A model generated the notes under the pieces. That model was not told the DNA's origin, did not search any database, and saw only the letters and a list, made by a program, of their open reading frames with translations. This document shows, one piece after another, positions 26,193 through 34,046 of a DNA stretch of 62,678 nucleotides; position 1 is the stretch's first letter; each line of letters begins with the position of its first letter. Where the stretch lies: positions 1 to 62,678 of the forward strand of contig LVWS01000037.1 of assembly GCA_002083365.1 (NCBI GenBank). Direction: 5' to 3'. A program made the position numbers and the translations under genes. This stretch comes from Nitrospira sp. SG-bin1. Its GTDB lineage: Bacteria; Nitrospirota; Nitrospiria; Nitrospirales; Nitrospiraceae.

Positions 26193-27032
26193 CTAGTCTC
26201 GAATGACCAGCGAGCCGATCACATAGGAGCTTGTTCGCCCCGATTTGGCCCCTCGGATTCGCACCTCCGACACATCCCGCACATGCTCTCGGAGACTCCA
26301 CATGCCGTCGGCCTTCAGTTCCGGCCAGAACCACCAGGTCCCGTCGCGTTTCCGAAACCAAAGTTGAATCGAGGTATCCGGCAGTACTGCAATCGAATCC
26401 ATGTCGAAAGACATCGGCGCACGATTCTCGATATGACTCACCCAGATTTTGACCCATTGATTCTGATCGTGCGAGGACAAGACGCGGGGAGTCTTCGGCC
26501 AGTCCACCTCGGTGCATTTGAAGTCCACGAGTTTACCGAACCCGCGGCCCATCCCGTCTCCCGGATCCGGCAGGGTGTAACACTCGATTCCCGTTTCCAT
26601 GCTCAAATGGAAATGGGTGTGGCCGATCGTGTCGAGATTGACGTCGCTGCGAGGACAACGCTGGCGGTAGGTCCAGCAGTCGCTGTGCTTGGACGGGTCG
26701 CAGATCTGCAATTGGCCGGATGGGGATTTCCCGGTCTTGAACGCGAGAGTGGAGCGAGCCTGGGCATAGATGTGAGTCAGCGCTCCTTCATCATCGAAGT
26801 TGACCAGGCACTGTTGTTGGCTGCTCCCGTTGGGGCGCACTTGTACCACTTTGGGCGGCTGGCTTTCTCGGTCGCGTTCGGCGGCTTGTTCAGGCGTGGC
26901 CTGTATCGGAGGAGTCGGGGGGGGACTCGGACGGTTTTGCTTCAGCTGAGCACAGGCTCCCCATGATGCCGCCAGCAACACGCAGAGAGCCATCCTGAGA
27001 CCATGTCCGTTGACCTGTACTAATGAGCGCAT
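26193..27032 (-). CDS. Envelope protein with signal peptide, probable lipoprotein
   Basis: A 279-aa protein of unknown function. The N-terminus is a signal sequence (RMALCVLLAASWGACAQ); the cysteine suggests lipid attachment, although Trp at -3 is not a standard lipobox residue. A proline-rich linker follows, then a globular part with paired cysteines (QLQICDPSKHSDCWTYRQRC) and the motifs GHTHFHLSMETGIECYTLPD and SIQLWFRKRDGTWWFWPEL. The start at 27032 has AAGGAG at 7 nt. It faces the transporter gene tail to tail. Confidence 0.65.
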   Translation of the reverse strand: MRSLVQVNGHGLRMALCVLLAASWGACAQLKQNRPSPPPTPPIQATPEQAAERDRESQPPKVVQVRPNGSSQQQCLVNFDDEGALTHIYAQARSTLAFKTGKSPSGQLQICDPSKHSDCWTYRQRCPRSDVNLDTIGHTHFHLSMETGIECYTLPDPGDGMGRGFGKLVDFKCTEVDWPKTPRVLSSHDQNQWVKIWVSHIENRAPMSFDMDSIAVLPDTSIQLWFRKRDGTWWFWPELKADGMWSLREHVRDVSEVRIRGAKSGRTSSYVIGSLVIRD

Positions 27033-27132
27033 CGATGCTCCTTTCTCTTGCGCCAACGCGAGCCGGCACACCGCTTCTCATGTCATCCTCAGGTTTAATT
27101 GTAGCAGGTTGAGCTGTGAGGGCTTCAGGTTA

Positions 27133-27162
27133 TTTACTCATGAAAAAAACGCGTGGTATAGT
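27133..27162 (+). promoter_or_regulatory. Possible sigma-70 promoter for the ProA-like gene
   Basis: TTTACT at 27133-27138, an 18-nt spacer and TATAGT at 27157-27162 lie about 78 bp upstream of the ProA-like start. The -10 is good and the -35 is only fair. Confidence 0.4.
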
Positions 27163-27240
27163 CCGTCGCCCTGAATCGGCCACATTGTCTCAGGGAGATG
27201 GATCGATTGCAACGATCATTGGAACCTCTGTCTACCCAAA

Positions 27241-28617
27241 ATGGCTTCTATGGCAATGGAAATTCCGGTCAAATTATACCTCGATAAATTATTGAAAGAG
27301 TGCAGGAATGTAGCAACGGCGCTTGCGCTGCTGTCAGGTCCAGTGAAATCAAAAGTGCTGCATGCCGTTGCCGATCGGCTGGCCGTGGGGGAAGACACGA
27401 TTCTCGCGGAAAACGCCAAGGATGTCGAGGCCGTGGGCAAGTCCTTCGAAACCGCGGATTCGAAAGATCGGATGAAGGCCGCCGTGGCCCGTGTCCGCCT
27501 GACGGCAAGCCAGATGAAGGAGATCATCGAGCGGATCCATTTTATCGCCGATCTGCCCGACCCTGTCGGTGTTGTGACGTCGAGACAGGAACGACCGGAC
27601 GGATTACTCGTTTCCAGGGTACGGGTGCCCATCGGAGTGATCGGTGTCGTCTCCGAGTTCAGCCCGCTCGTGACTGCGGAGTCGATTGCTCTCTGTTTGA
27701 AGTCGGGCAACGTCTGTATCTTTCGCGGGGCCCCGGAATGGAAGTGGACGCATCAGGCGCTTGACGCGCGATTCCGTGAAGCTGCGATGGAGCATGGCGT
27801 ACCGAAGGGGGCCTGGGTCCTCATCGAACGTCACGAAAAAGAGGTCGCGCTCGATTTGATGCGATCGGGCAAGCACCTTGACGCGATCATCGTGCGTGGC
27901 GGAGCCGGTTTACGAAAGGCCGTTGCCGAGCAAGCCAAGGTTCCGTTGCTCTGCGATGACGGGGGCCTCACGCATTTTTACATCGATGAAGACCCCGATA
28001 TTTCAGTCGCACAAAACCTGGTGATCAACTCGAAGGTGCAACAGGCAGGGGCTTCCAATGCGTTGGATACCTTGCTGGTCCAGCAGATCGTGGGACGACA
28101 GTTCTTGCCGCCGTTGATCAACCGTTTGCTGGACCAATTCAAGATCGAAGTGCATGCGTGCCCGAAAACGGTCGCGCTCATGGGGCAAATGGCGATGACG
28201 GGACATACGGCGATCATCCCGGCAACGGAGGCGGATTGGCACACTCAGTTCGCCGGGCCGATCCTGGCCGTCAAGATGGTGGAAGATCTTGACGAGGCAC
28301 TGGCTCATATTAGAACGCACGGACCTTGTCTCACCGCCGGGATTGCCACCACACGCTACGCGTCCGCCATGCGATTTACCAGGGAAGTCGATGCCAGCGC
28401 GGTGCTGGTCAACGCCTCCACGAGACTCCATGCCGGGGACAGCTTCGGGATGGGCAGCGATGTCGGGCTGAGCGTGGGAAAACTGCATGCGAAGGGGCCG
28501 ATCGGTCTCGAGCAGCTCACCTGCGAGAAGTACGTGGCATTCGGGTCGGGACAGCTCCGGCTGCCGCATCCCGTACCGGAAGCGTACTTCGATGCCATCA
28601 TGCTGAAACGGCCGTAG
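27241..28617 (+). CDS. Gamma-glutamyl-phosphate reductase (ProA) paralogue lacking the catalytic cysteine
   Basis: A 458-aa protein matching ProA over its length, including LCLKSGNVCIFRGA, the C-terminal VNASTRLHAGDSFGMGSDVGLS and KGPIGLEQLTCEKY. At the active site real ProA has a G-V-C-N-A-x-E-T-L-L sequence, where the Cys forms the thioester; here it is GASNALDTLLV, with Ser272 (TCC, 28054-28056). The conserved YEARPNVT is also changed to SEFSPLVT. The enzyme probably cannot do the normal reaction. Codons look intact, so it is likely kept for another role. A true proA should be elsewhere. ATG at 27241, 27250 and 27256 are all possible starts. Confidence 0.78.
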   Translation: MASMAMEIPVKLYLDKLLKECRNVATALALLSGPVKSKVLHAVADRLAVGEDTILAENAKDVEAVGKSFETADSKDRMKAAVARVRLTASQMKEIIERIHFIADLPDPVGVVTSRQERPDGLLVSRVRVPIGVIGVVSEFSPLVTAESIALCLKSGNVCIFRGAPEWKWTHQALDARFREAAMEHGVPKGAWVLIERHEKEVALDLMRSGKHLDAIIVRGGAGLRKAVAEQAKVPLLCDDGGLTHFYIDEDPDISVAQNLVINSKVQQAGASNALDTLLVQQIVGRQFLPPLINRLLDQFKIEVHACPKTVALMGQMAMTGHTAIIPATEADWHTQFAGPILAVKMVEDLDEALAHIRTHGPCLTAGIATTRYASAMRFTREVDASAVLVNASTRLHAGDSFGMGSDVGLSVGKLHAKGPIGLEQLTCEKYVAFGSGQLRLPHPVPEAYFDAIMLKRP

Positions 28618-28667
28618 GTGCTTGTCGATAACGATTCCCCGCTTCATGCTCAGTCGTTCGAACCTGC

Positions 28668-29891
28668 TTGACGGCCGTGCTGGGAACCTTTTTGAGCAAG
28701 CGCGCCAACATAGCCGATGAGTCGTTGCAGCAAGCGATTCGTGACCATCTCGCCTGGTGGGGGCTCAGGCATTTCACGTCAGACCGAGAGTATTTCTTGT
28801 GGCAGAGGCTATGTCTCTCCGCGGATGAATTGAATCAACTTCACGCCCATGTCGAACGAAAGCGCGGCGGCGATCGCTGTGATGAAGTCGCGTTCTATGA
28901 TCTTGCCGCACGGCGAGAGATCCTTCCGGTTCTGTACAGCCAACGGTATGAGTATTATGAAACAATCGCACGACGGACGATCTCGCGTTTGGGCGAGGCG
29001 AAAAGCGTCTTCGATTTCGGTTGTGGGCCGGGGATTCTGACGTCCTTGTATGCGGACCTGTATCCAGAGAAACATTTTTTGGGTGTCGACCGATCACGTG
29101 CGTCCATCCTGGTTGCGCGGCAAAAAGCCGAGAGTCTCGGCCTGCAGAACCTCCGCTTTGAGTGCGTGGATGTTGAGCTGGAGCCGCTCTCCGGTTCATA
29201 CGATCTCGTGATGGCAACCCATGCTCTCGTGCAGGCAGAGCAGGACATGGGAATTCCCAGTCAAAGTTGGCGGACGTTTGAGCGGGGACACGATCCTTCG
29301 TTACAGTCCTCATTCGAACAGCGGACAGGGCTTGCGGCTCGATTGGACCGGCTGTGCCAGGTCATGGACTCACCCGGCCGCATGATCGTGTGCGAGAAAA
29401 CTCGACAGTTGGCCAGAAGAGTGCCGTTTCAGCGCGCATTGGCGAACAGAGGGCTCCGGCCGGCTGAGCGCCCAGTTCCGATCCGATATCATACGGTCGA
29501 AGAAGTGGTCGACGACGGCCCGTTTTATGTGCTGTGTCGAGGAGGCGAGGCGGCTCTGAGTTGGGATGAATCACCGGAGCGTGACGAAGGTCGCCCGTTC
29601 GATCCGGACGAGATTCCTCCAACGGACGATCCCAACGCGCCGCTCTACGAGAATCATCGGCCTTCGGCACAAGCGGCGTGGGAACAATTGAAAGACCGAG
29701 CGGTTACCAGAGAAACCACCCGTCACGCGGCCGATGGCCGGGAAGTGCATGTGGAGCGTGGACGCTCTCACGGACGGCAGTATCTCTACTGCGCGAACAC
29801 TTTCGACCAACGGCAACTGGTCATTGTTGAGGGGGGACGTGCGGCCATCCTTGATTCCTACTACCAGGAGATTCTACGTGGGCTTCCCTAG
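28668..29891 (+). CDS. SAM-dependent methyltransferase, unknown substrate
   Basis: A 407-aa protein. Residues about 105-210 are a class I methyltransferase domain: SVFDFGCGPGILTSLYADLY (motif I), FLGVDRSRASILVARQKA (motif II) and YDLVMATHALV. The C-terminal part has an acidic linker (DESPERDEGRPFDPDEIPPT) and a small domain ending QYLYCANTFDQRQLVIVEGG, like a WGR-type fold. The first usable start is TTG at 28668 or GTG at 28677, neither with a ribosome binding site. An ATG at 28646 begins a different frame that reads sensibly for 24 codons, so a frameshift at the 5' end is possible. Confidence 0.65.
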   Translation: MTAVLGTFLSKRANIADESLQQAIRDHLAWWGLRHFTSDREYFLWQRLCLSADELNQLHAHVERKRGGDRCDEVAFYDLAARREILPVLYSQRYEYYETIARRTISRLGEAKSVFDFGCGPGILTSLYADLYPEKHFLGVDRSRASILVARQKAESLGLQNLRFECVDVELEPLSGSYDLVMATHALVQAEQDMGIPSQSWRTFERGHDPSLQSSFEQRTGLAARLDRLCQVMDSPGRMIVCEKTRQLARRVPFQRALANRGLRPAERPVPIRYHTVEEVVDDGPFYVLCRGGEAALSWDESPERDEGRPFDPDEIPPTDDPNAPLYENHRPSAQAAWEQLKDRAVTRETTRHAADGREVHVERGRSHGRQYLYCANTFDQRQLVIVEGGRAAILDSYYQEILRGLP

Positions 29892-29919
29892 GAAAGTTAC
29901 TGGCTTATACTGGCCGGCA

Positions 29920-29948
29920 TTGACGCCACACACGGCTGGGTCCATAAG
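29920..29948 (+). promoter_or_regulatory. Possible promoter for the five-gene envelope cluster
   Basis: TTGACG at 29920-29925, a 17-nt spacer and CATAAG at 29943-29948, some 125 bp before the first lipoprotein of the cluster. Confidence 0.35.
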
Positions 29949-30074
29949 GGTCGATAGAACGACTGAACATATTGTGGCGTGTACGGTTGACGGAGGATCT
30001 CGCTTCAAGGGGTCACTGGAAGTTCGTCTCTCGCCCATGCTCGTTCCAGTCGTGAGTCGCAAGGAGGAATCACA

Positions 30075-30707
30075 ATGAGGTCGGCGCGCACCATGATCGT
30101 TGCACTGAGTGTGTTGCTCTGTGTCGGTTGCGCCACGCCGCCGGAAATCAAACAGGCGCTGATCACCAAAGACCGGGCCTATGCCGAGAACGAACGGCTG
30201 ATGCAGCAATACCGCGAGCTGGTTGGCAATGTGACCCAGCGGCACCAGCACTGGTATCGCTACGTGCAAACCCGTCTCAAGCTTAATTTGGCGCTGCAAT
30301 GGGCCACCATCAATCCGAAACTCACTGACGTGGCCGATGCGGAGTTGGCGAAAGACGATGTCGATCTGCTGGGGAGCGACGTGATCGCACTGATCAATGA
30401 AGTCCGGCTCAAGAATCTGCCGGAGCGCAAGGGGCCGACCGGACAAGTCCTCTTTCAAGCCGGCACAGGAGATATGAACAATCTCCTCCAAAAACTACCG
30501 GAGCTCATCGGTCGAGTCGAACAGCGTGTGGCAAAGGATTCGCAAGCGTCTACGGTGGATTTGACTCCGTTCGACCAGTACCGGACCAACGTGGAAGCGC
30601 TCCGCCGAATCAACGCGATTATCAAACAGTACTTGGACATCGATGTGACTCTGTCCCGGGAGGATGTCCAGTCGCTCGCAGAAACGCTCCGGACGCTACG
30701 CCGATGA
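30075..30707 (+). CDS. Lipoprotein of unknown function (cluster gene 1)
   Basis: A 210-aa protein with a lipoprotein signal ending LLCVGCATPPE (Cys at residue 19), preceded by AAGGAGG at 8 nt. The mature part is almost all helical, with repeated charged stretches (KDRAYAENERLMQQYRELVGNV, LPELIGRVEQRVAKD) consistent with a coiled coil on the periplasmic side. No family recognised. It starts a run of five close plus-strand genes to 33750. The next gene, also a helical lipoprotein, is 29 bp downstream, so the two may form a heteromeric structure. Confidence 0.72.
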   Translation: MRSARTMIVALSVLLCVGCATPPEIKQALITKDRAYAENERLMQQYRELVGNVTQRHQHWYRYVQTRLKLNLALQWATINPKLTDVADAELAKDDVDLLGSDVIALINEVRLKNLPERKGPTGQVLFQAGTGDMNNLLQKLPELIGRVEQRVAKDSQASTVDLTPFDQYRTNVEALRRINAIIKQYLDIDVTLSREDVQSLAETLRTLRR

Positions 30708-30736
30708 TACACATCCATGATTGGTAGGAGACCAGC

Positions 30737-31447
30737 ATGATCGCACGACCAACGATAGCATTGAGCATGGGGCTCGTGCTTATGAGCCTGGTAGGGTGCA
30801 ACTCGATCCGGAGTGATGCGGTGCGTGATCTTCTCCATAAAGAAGGGATGAAGATTGATGCCGCTCAGACGAACATCGATGTGTTTCAGAAAGAAACGGA
30901 AGCGCGTATCACCTTCTTGGAACAGGCCCGGAGCGCGCTGCATGAAAGTTTCAAGGCTATGCAGGCCCAGGAAGCCAAACATCAATTCGTGCTGTCCTCG
31001 TACCGTAACGTTGCCAATAAAAAAGGGGAGGCGGCCTACGCCGCCGCGTACTTGGTGAGCCAGATGTATTTGGCCGACTATCAGGGATTGGAAAAGGCCG
31101 TGTGGGATCAGTTCGAGGAAGATTTCTGCGGCCTCCGCGATACGGCCAATGCGCTGAATGATTCATGGAAACAGGTCGCGTCGATCCATGCCCAATTGAA
31201 GCAGTACGCGAATAAGTCGGGTTTGGCATCCGTCGATCCGGAATTTGTTGCCGCTCTGATTGAGCAGGCTCCGGGACAGTCGGATCGCATCATGGAGATC
31301 GTGAATCACTCACGGACAGTCAATGACGCGTTGGAGGAAGTCGTGGGCGCTCGTATCGTCCGGATAGGAGCTCTGCAACGTGCCCATACCTTTACGGCGG
31401 ATTTGGTTGATCTTCTGGACAAGCTGAAGAAAGACGACGGGCAATAG
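30737..31447 (+). CDS. Lipoprotein with coiled-coil character (cluster gene 2)
   Basis: A 236-aa protein. Signal and lipobox are MSLVGCNSI with Cys21. The mature protein is helical throughout, with heptad-like regions (VFQKETEARITFLEQARSAL, MQAQEAKHQFV). It has the same general design as the gene before it, but no clear sequence identity. GTAGGAGACC lies before the ATG. Ten base pairs separate it from the next gene. The function is unknown; an envelope-anchored helical scaffold is an inference. Confidence 0.7.
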   Translation: MIARPTIALSMGLVLMSLVGCNSIRSDAVRDLLHKEGMKIDAAQTNIDVFQKETEARITFLEQARSALHESFKAMQAQEAKHQFVLSSYRNVANKKGEAAYAAAYLVSQMYLADYQGLEKAVWDQFEEDFCGLRDTANALNDSWKQVASIHAQLKQYANKSGLASVDPEFVAALIEQAPGQSDRIMEIVNHSRTVNDALEEVVGARIVRIGALQRAHTFTADLVDLLDKLKKDDGQ

Positions 31448-31457
31448 AGGAGGATCT

Positions 31458-31973
31458 ATGGAGACCAGCATCCGGGGGATCGTCGGTTTTTTGGAAGACA
31501 ACGATAGCCTGATCAAGCAGTTAATGGAGACCGCCGAAAGTGCGCATCAGGAGATCGCCGATCTTTCGGTTCACGTGGACCATGCCCGCCAGGAGGCCAA
31601 AGCGTTGGTCGATCAGTTAGGTGCCGTTGAATTCTCCGTCGGAAAACAGGAAGAAACGAAAGTCCGACAAAAAGCACTCCTGGAAGCAGTTGCCGTGCTT
31701 CGGAAAAAATTCGAGACCTACAAGAATGACCCGTTACGCCGGGGTATTTATGCGGCGGAAATCTCCAATCTATACTTGCAGCTGTCCAACACCTTCAATA
31801 ATGACACCATTGCGCAGATCGTGTCGTTCAGTAAAGACGAAATCAGGTCCTATAAAGAGCTTATGAAAGAGGCCGTGCTCGATGCGGCTTCGCGAAAAAA
31901 ACGGGCGGCCGTCATCAAGGCCGCCGCGCAAATCTCCAAACTGGCGTTGGGTATTGCTGGAAAGCTCACATGA
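31458..31973 (+). CDS. Helical, coiled-coil cytoplasmic protein (cluster gene 3)
   Basis: A 171-aa protein with no signal peptide, unlike its neighbours. It begins with a coiled-coil segment (NDSLIKQLMETAESAHQEIADL) and ends with a weakly hydrophobic amphipathic stretch (VIKAAAQISKLALGIAGKL) that could touch the membrane. GAGGAGG sits before the ATG and the stop overlaps the next start by 4 bp (ATGA at 31970-31973). Not recognised as a family. Co-translation with the secreted genes on either side suggests a shared function. Confidence 0.65.
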   Translation: METSIRGIVGFLEDNDSLIKQLMETAESAHQEIADLSVHVDHARQEAKALVDQLGAVEFSVGKQEETKVRQKALLEAVAVLRKKFETYKNDPLRRGIYAAEISNLYLQLSNTFNNDTIAQIVSFSKDEIRSYKELMKEAVLDAASRKKRAAVIKAAAQISKLALGIAGKLT

Positions 31974-32758
31974 CTCATCCAGCCACGCGTCGGAATCTCC
32001 TTGTATGTTTGGCCATCGTGTTCTCCGGTGGTTGCAGCCTTGATGCCGGAACCCGCGGCCCGTTCGGCCCCGAGGATCCGGAAACGGCTGTGCAGAAGGT
32101 CAAACTGCCCCATAAGGCTCCTGCACCGCATGTGTTTGAATTCACCGGCGAAGAAACTATCGGCCACCATAAGCCTCGGATGGCCGGGACCATTCCCGAT
32201 GTCCCCGTCAAGCGCACCACGAACATCTCAGCCGTGCTGACCTCTAATGAGGTGGCGACATTACGAAACGCCGCGGAACGTGATCGGCGCGTCGCGACAC
32301 TCCTGGGCAGCCGATGGGCGTTCATCGATGCTGATCGCATACCGCCCGAGGGGAAACTATCCTTTGGGTGTTGTCGGCACACATCCAACCTCGCACGGCT
32401 TGTGTATTACAGTTACAGCCAAAACGTCGCGCTAGAAGTTCAGATGAAGGAGACGAATGTGCTGAGCGTCTCTCGCCTGGATGGCTATCAGCCACCGGAA
32501 GGCCGACAGGACGTGCAACGGGGAATCGAGTTGGCGAGAGCCGACCCTCGCCTGGCCGGAAAGGTTGAACAACTCCAAGGTCATGGACTGCTCATGCAAC
32601 CAGACCATGGATTCTTCAGGAACGATCCAGGCTACGCTCACCGTACGATCTGGATCACATTTTCCCATGGGCAGGATGGAGATCCAAAATATTGGGCGGT
32701 CGTTGATTTGACCGAGGACAAAGTCCTGGAAGCTGGAGAGGAACCACCCCGCTCATGA
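31970..32758 (+). CDS. Lipoprotein resembling copper amine oxidase N2/N3 domains (cluster gene 4)
   Basis: A 262-aa protein with lipobox FSGGCSLD (Cys22). From about residue 85 the order of motifs resembles the N-terminal domains that precede the catalytic part of copper amine oxidases: VLTSNEVATLRNAAERDRRVA, then a beta-rich section with YYSYSQNVALEVQMKE, then IELARADPRL and KYWAVVDLTEDKVLE. This is recognition by pattern, not a search. Cys-Cys at SFGCCRH is unusual. The stop overlaps the start of the catalytic-domain-like gene (ATGA at 32755-32758), which supports the two working as one enzyme or complex. Confidence 0.6.
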   Translation: MTHPATRRNLLVCLAIVFSGGCSLDAGTRGPFGPEDPETAVQKVKLPHKAPAPHVFEFTGEETIGHHKPRMAGTIPDVPVKRTTNISAVLTSNEVATLRNAAERDRRVATLLGSRWAFIDADRIPPEGKLSFGCCRHTSNLARLVYYSYSQNVALEVQMKETNVLSVSRLDGYQPPEGRQDVQRGIELARADPRLAGKVEQLQGHGLLMQPDHGFFRNDPGYAHRTIWITFSHGQDGDPKYWAVVDLTEDKVLEAGEEPPRS

Positions 32759-33750
32759 GAGGGAATGAGATGAAACGCATCTGGCTGAGCACAGGGATCA
32801 TCCTCTGTGCGTTCTGGTGGTCCGAGCCGTTGTTTGCCGAGACACAATCCGAGCATGTGGAATGGGGGCGTTGGAGTTTCGACTGGGAAGTTCGAGACAA
32901 TACAGGACTGGCCCTGCGAAATGTGAAGTATGCGGATGAGCTCATCCTTGCCAAGGCCAGCATGCCCGTCGTCCGTGTGAAGTATGTCAAAGAGCGGGTC
33001 TGGTGGAATCCCTTTACGTGGTTCGGCTCCAGGGCCGATAGTGGACGATGCGGGCCGTTTCAGGATCGTCTGCGATGGCAGGATCTCGTGCCGATCGTCA
33101 ACTGCGGCGATCAGAAAGTTTGTATGGAGAACGCCACTCAGCACAACGTAAAGTGGCTCGAAGTGGGAGCGTACGCTCGGATCGGCGAATATCACCTGTA
33201 CCAAGCCTGGCATCTGTCGGAAGAGGGCGAACTTCGTCCCGTGCTCCACAGCCGAGGATTGTCGTGCAATACCAATCATGATCACCATCCGTATTGGCGC
33301 TTCGACTTCGACATCAACGGCAACGGGATGGATCAGGTCTTCGTCCATGAAGATGGAGGACCGGATCGCGGATGGGGACCGGGATGGCGGAAATACGTGA
33401 ATGAACGGAACGATGCCAAGATTCAGGGGCTCAGCAAGGCCTGGTTGGTTCGTGATCAGGTGAATGGCCATGGCGTCTGGATCTTGCCCGGCAGCGGCTA
33501 TGCTCCGTTAAAAGATGATGGCGAGCGGGACAAGTTTGCCGACTTCGATGTGGCGATCCGCCGTGCCAGTGCAAGCGAGGACGTGCCCTGGACTTTTGGA
33601 GCCCGAGGCCAATTGGGGTACGACGAAGACAATCAAGGAGTGCAAGAACAAGACATTGTGTTCTGGTATGTCGCCCACTTGCCACACATGGCCGTTTTGG
33701 GCCCGACGAAGTGGCTCACGCTCGGCCCCATCCTTCGAGTGCAGCGCTAG
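32755..33750 (+). CDS. Secreted copper amine oxidase-like catalytic domain (cluster gene 5)
   Basis: A 331-aa protein with a signal peptide cleaved after LFA (about residue 28). The rest reads like the catalytic domain of copper amine oxidases, which oxidise amines to aldehydes with a self-made topaquinone. Candidate residues: Tyr140 in EVGAYARIGEY (consensus N-Y-D/E, here Ala-Tyr-Ala), copper ligands His175 and His177 in TNHDHHPYWRFDFDINGNG, third ligand His311 in VFWYVAHLPHMAV, and possible base Asp95 in SRADSG. All three histidines are kept, but the Tyr context is altered. At about half the usual length, it lacks N-domains, which the previous gene may supply. Activity is uncertain. Confidence 0.65.
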   Translation: MRGNEMKRIWLSTGIILCAFWWSEPLFAETQSEHVEWGRWSFDWEVRDNTGLALRNVKYADELILAKASMPVVRVKYVKERVWWNPFTWFGSRADSGRCGPFQDRLRWQDLVPIVNCGDQKVCMENATQHNVKWLEVGAYARIGEYHLYQAWHLSEEGELRPVLHSRGLSCNTNHDHHPYWRFDFDINGNGMDQVFVHEDGGPDRGWGPGWRKYVNERNDAKIQGLSKAWLVRDQVNGHGVWILPGSGYAPLKDDGERDKFADFDVAIRRASASEDVPWTFGARGQLGYDEDNQGVQEQDIVFWYVAHLPHMAVLGPTKWLTLGPILRVQR

Positions 33751-33798
33751 AGACTATCTCAAGCTGGTTCACCAGAAGCATTAAAGAACAGGGCTTTG

Positions 33799-33821
33799 TC
33801 GTCACTTCTTTTCTGTGACGA
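33799..33821 (+). terminator. Hairpin after the envelope cluster
   Basis: TCGTCAC and GTGACGA pair across a 9-nt pyrimidine loop, 48 bp after the amine-oxidase-like gene. There is no U-tract, so termination here is likely but not certain. Confidence 0.4.
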
Positions 33822-33883
33822 GAGTGGTATGAGTTATGCTTGAAGAAAAATCTTAGCAGCCAAGCTCTTTTTAGATATTTTTG

Positions 33884-33913
33884 TTGACAAAAAAATTCGT
33901 ATAGGAGTATTGA
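33884..33913 (+). promoter_or_regulatory. Possible promoter for the small-peptide/structured-RNA transcript
   Basis: A consensus TTGACA at 33884-33889 in AT-rich surroundings, followed after 18 nt by TATTGA at 33908-33913. The first ATG lies 57 bp further on. The -35 is perfect, the -10 weak. Confidence 0.45.
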
Positions 33914-33970
33914 GAGAATAGTCCAGTGACTTGTTGCGTGCGAGTCATTCCTTACCAGGAGGAGGTGGAG

Positions 33971-34042
33971 ATGGAAGACCTAAGTCCACCGGATCACATC
34001 GGCCCGCCGAACTATGGGTGGGCGCCTCGCCAGTTATGTTAG
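33971..34042 (+). CDS. 23-residue peptide with a very strong ribosome binding site
   Basis: The frame encodes MEDLSPPDHIGPPNYGWAP and ends RQLC. Directly before the ATG is AGGAGGAGGTGGAG, one of the strongest Shine-Dalgarno sequences in the window, and a TTGACA box lies upstream. The peptide is Pro-rich, has no membrane segment and ends in a single cysteine. It matches no peptide I know. It could be a leader peptide controlling the RNA after it, a precursor of a modified peptide, or a small structural peptide; no modifying enzyme is adjacent. Confidence 0.5.
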   Translation: MEDLSPPDHIGPPNYGWAPRQLC

Positions 34043-34046
34043 CCAG

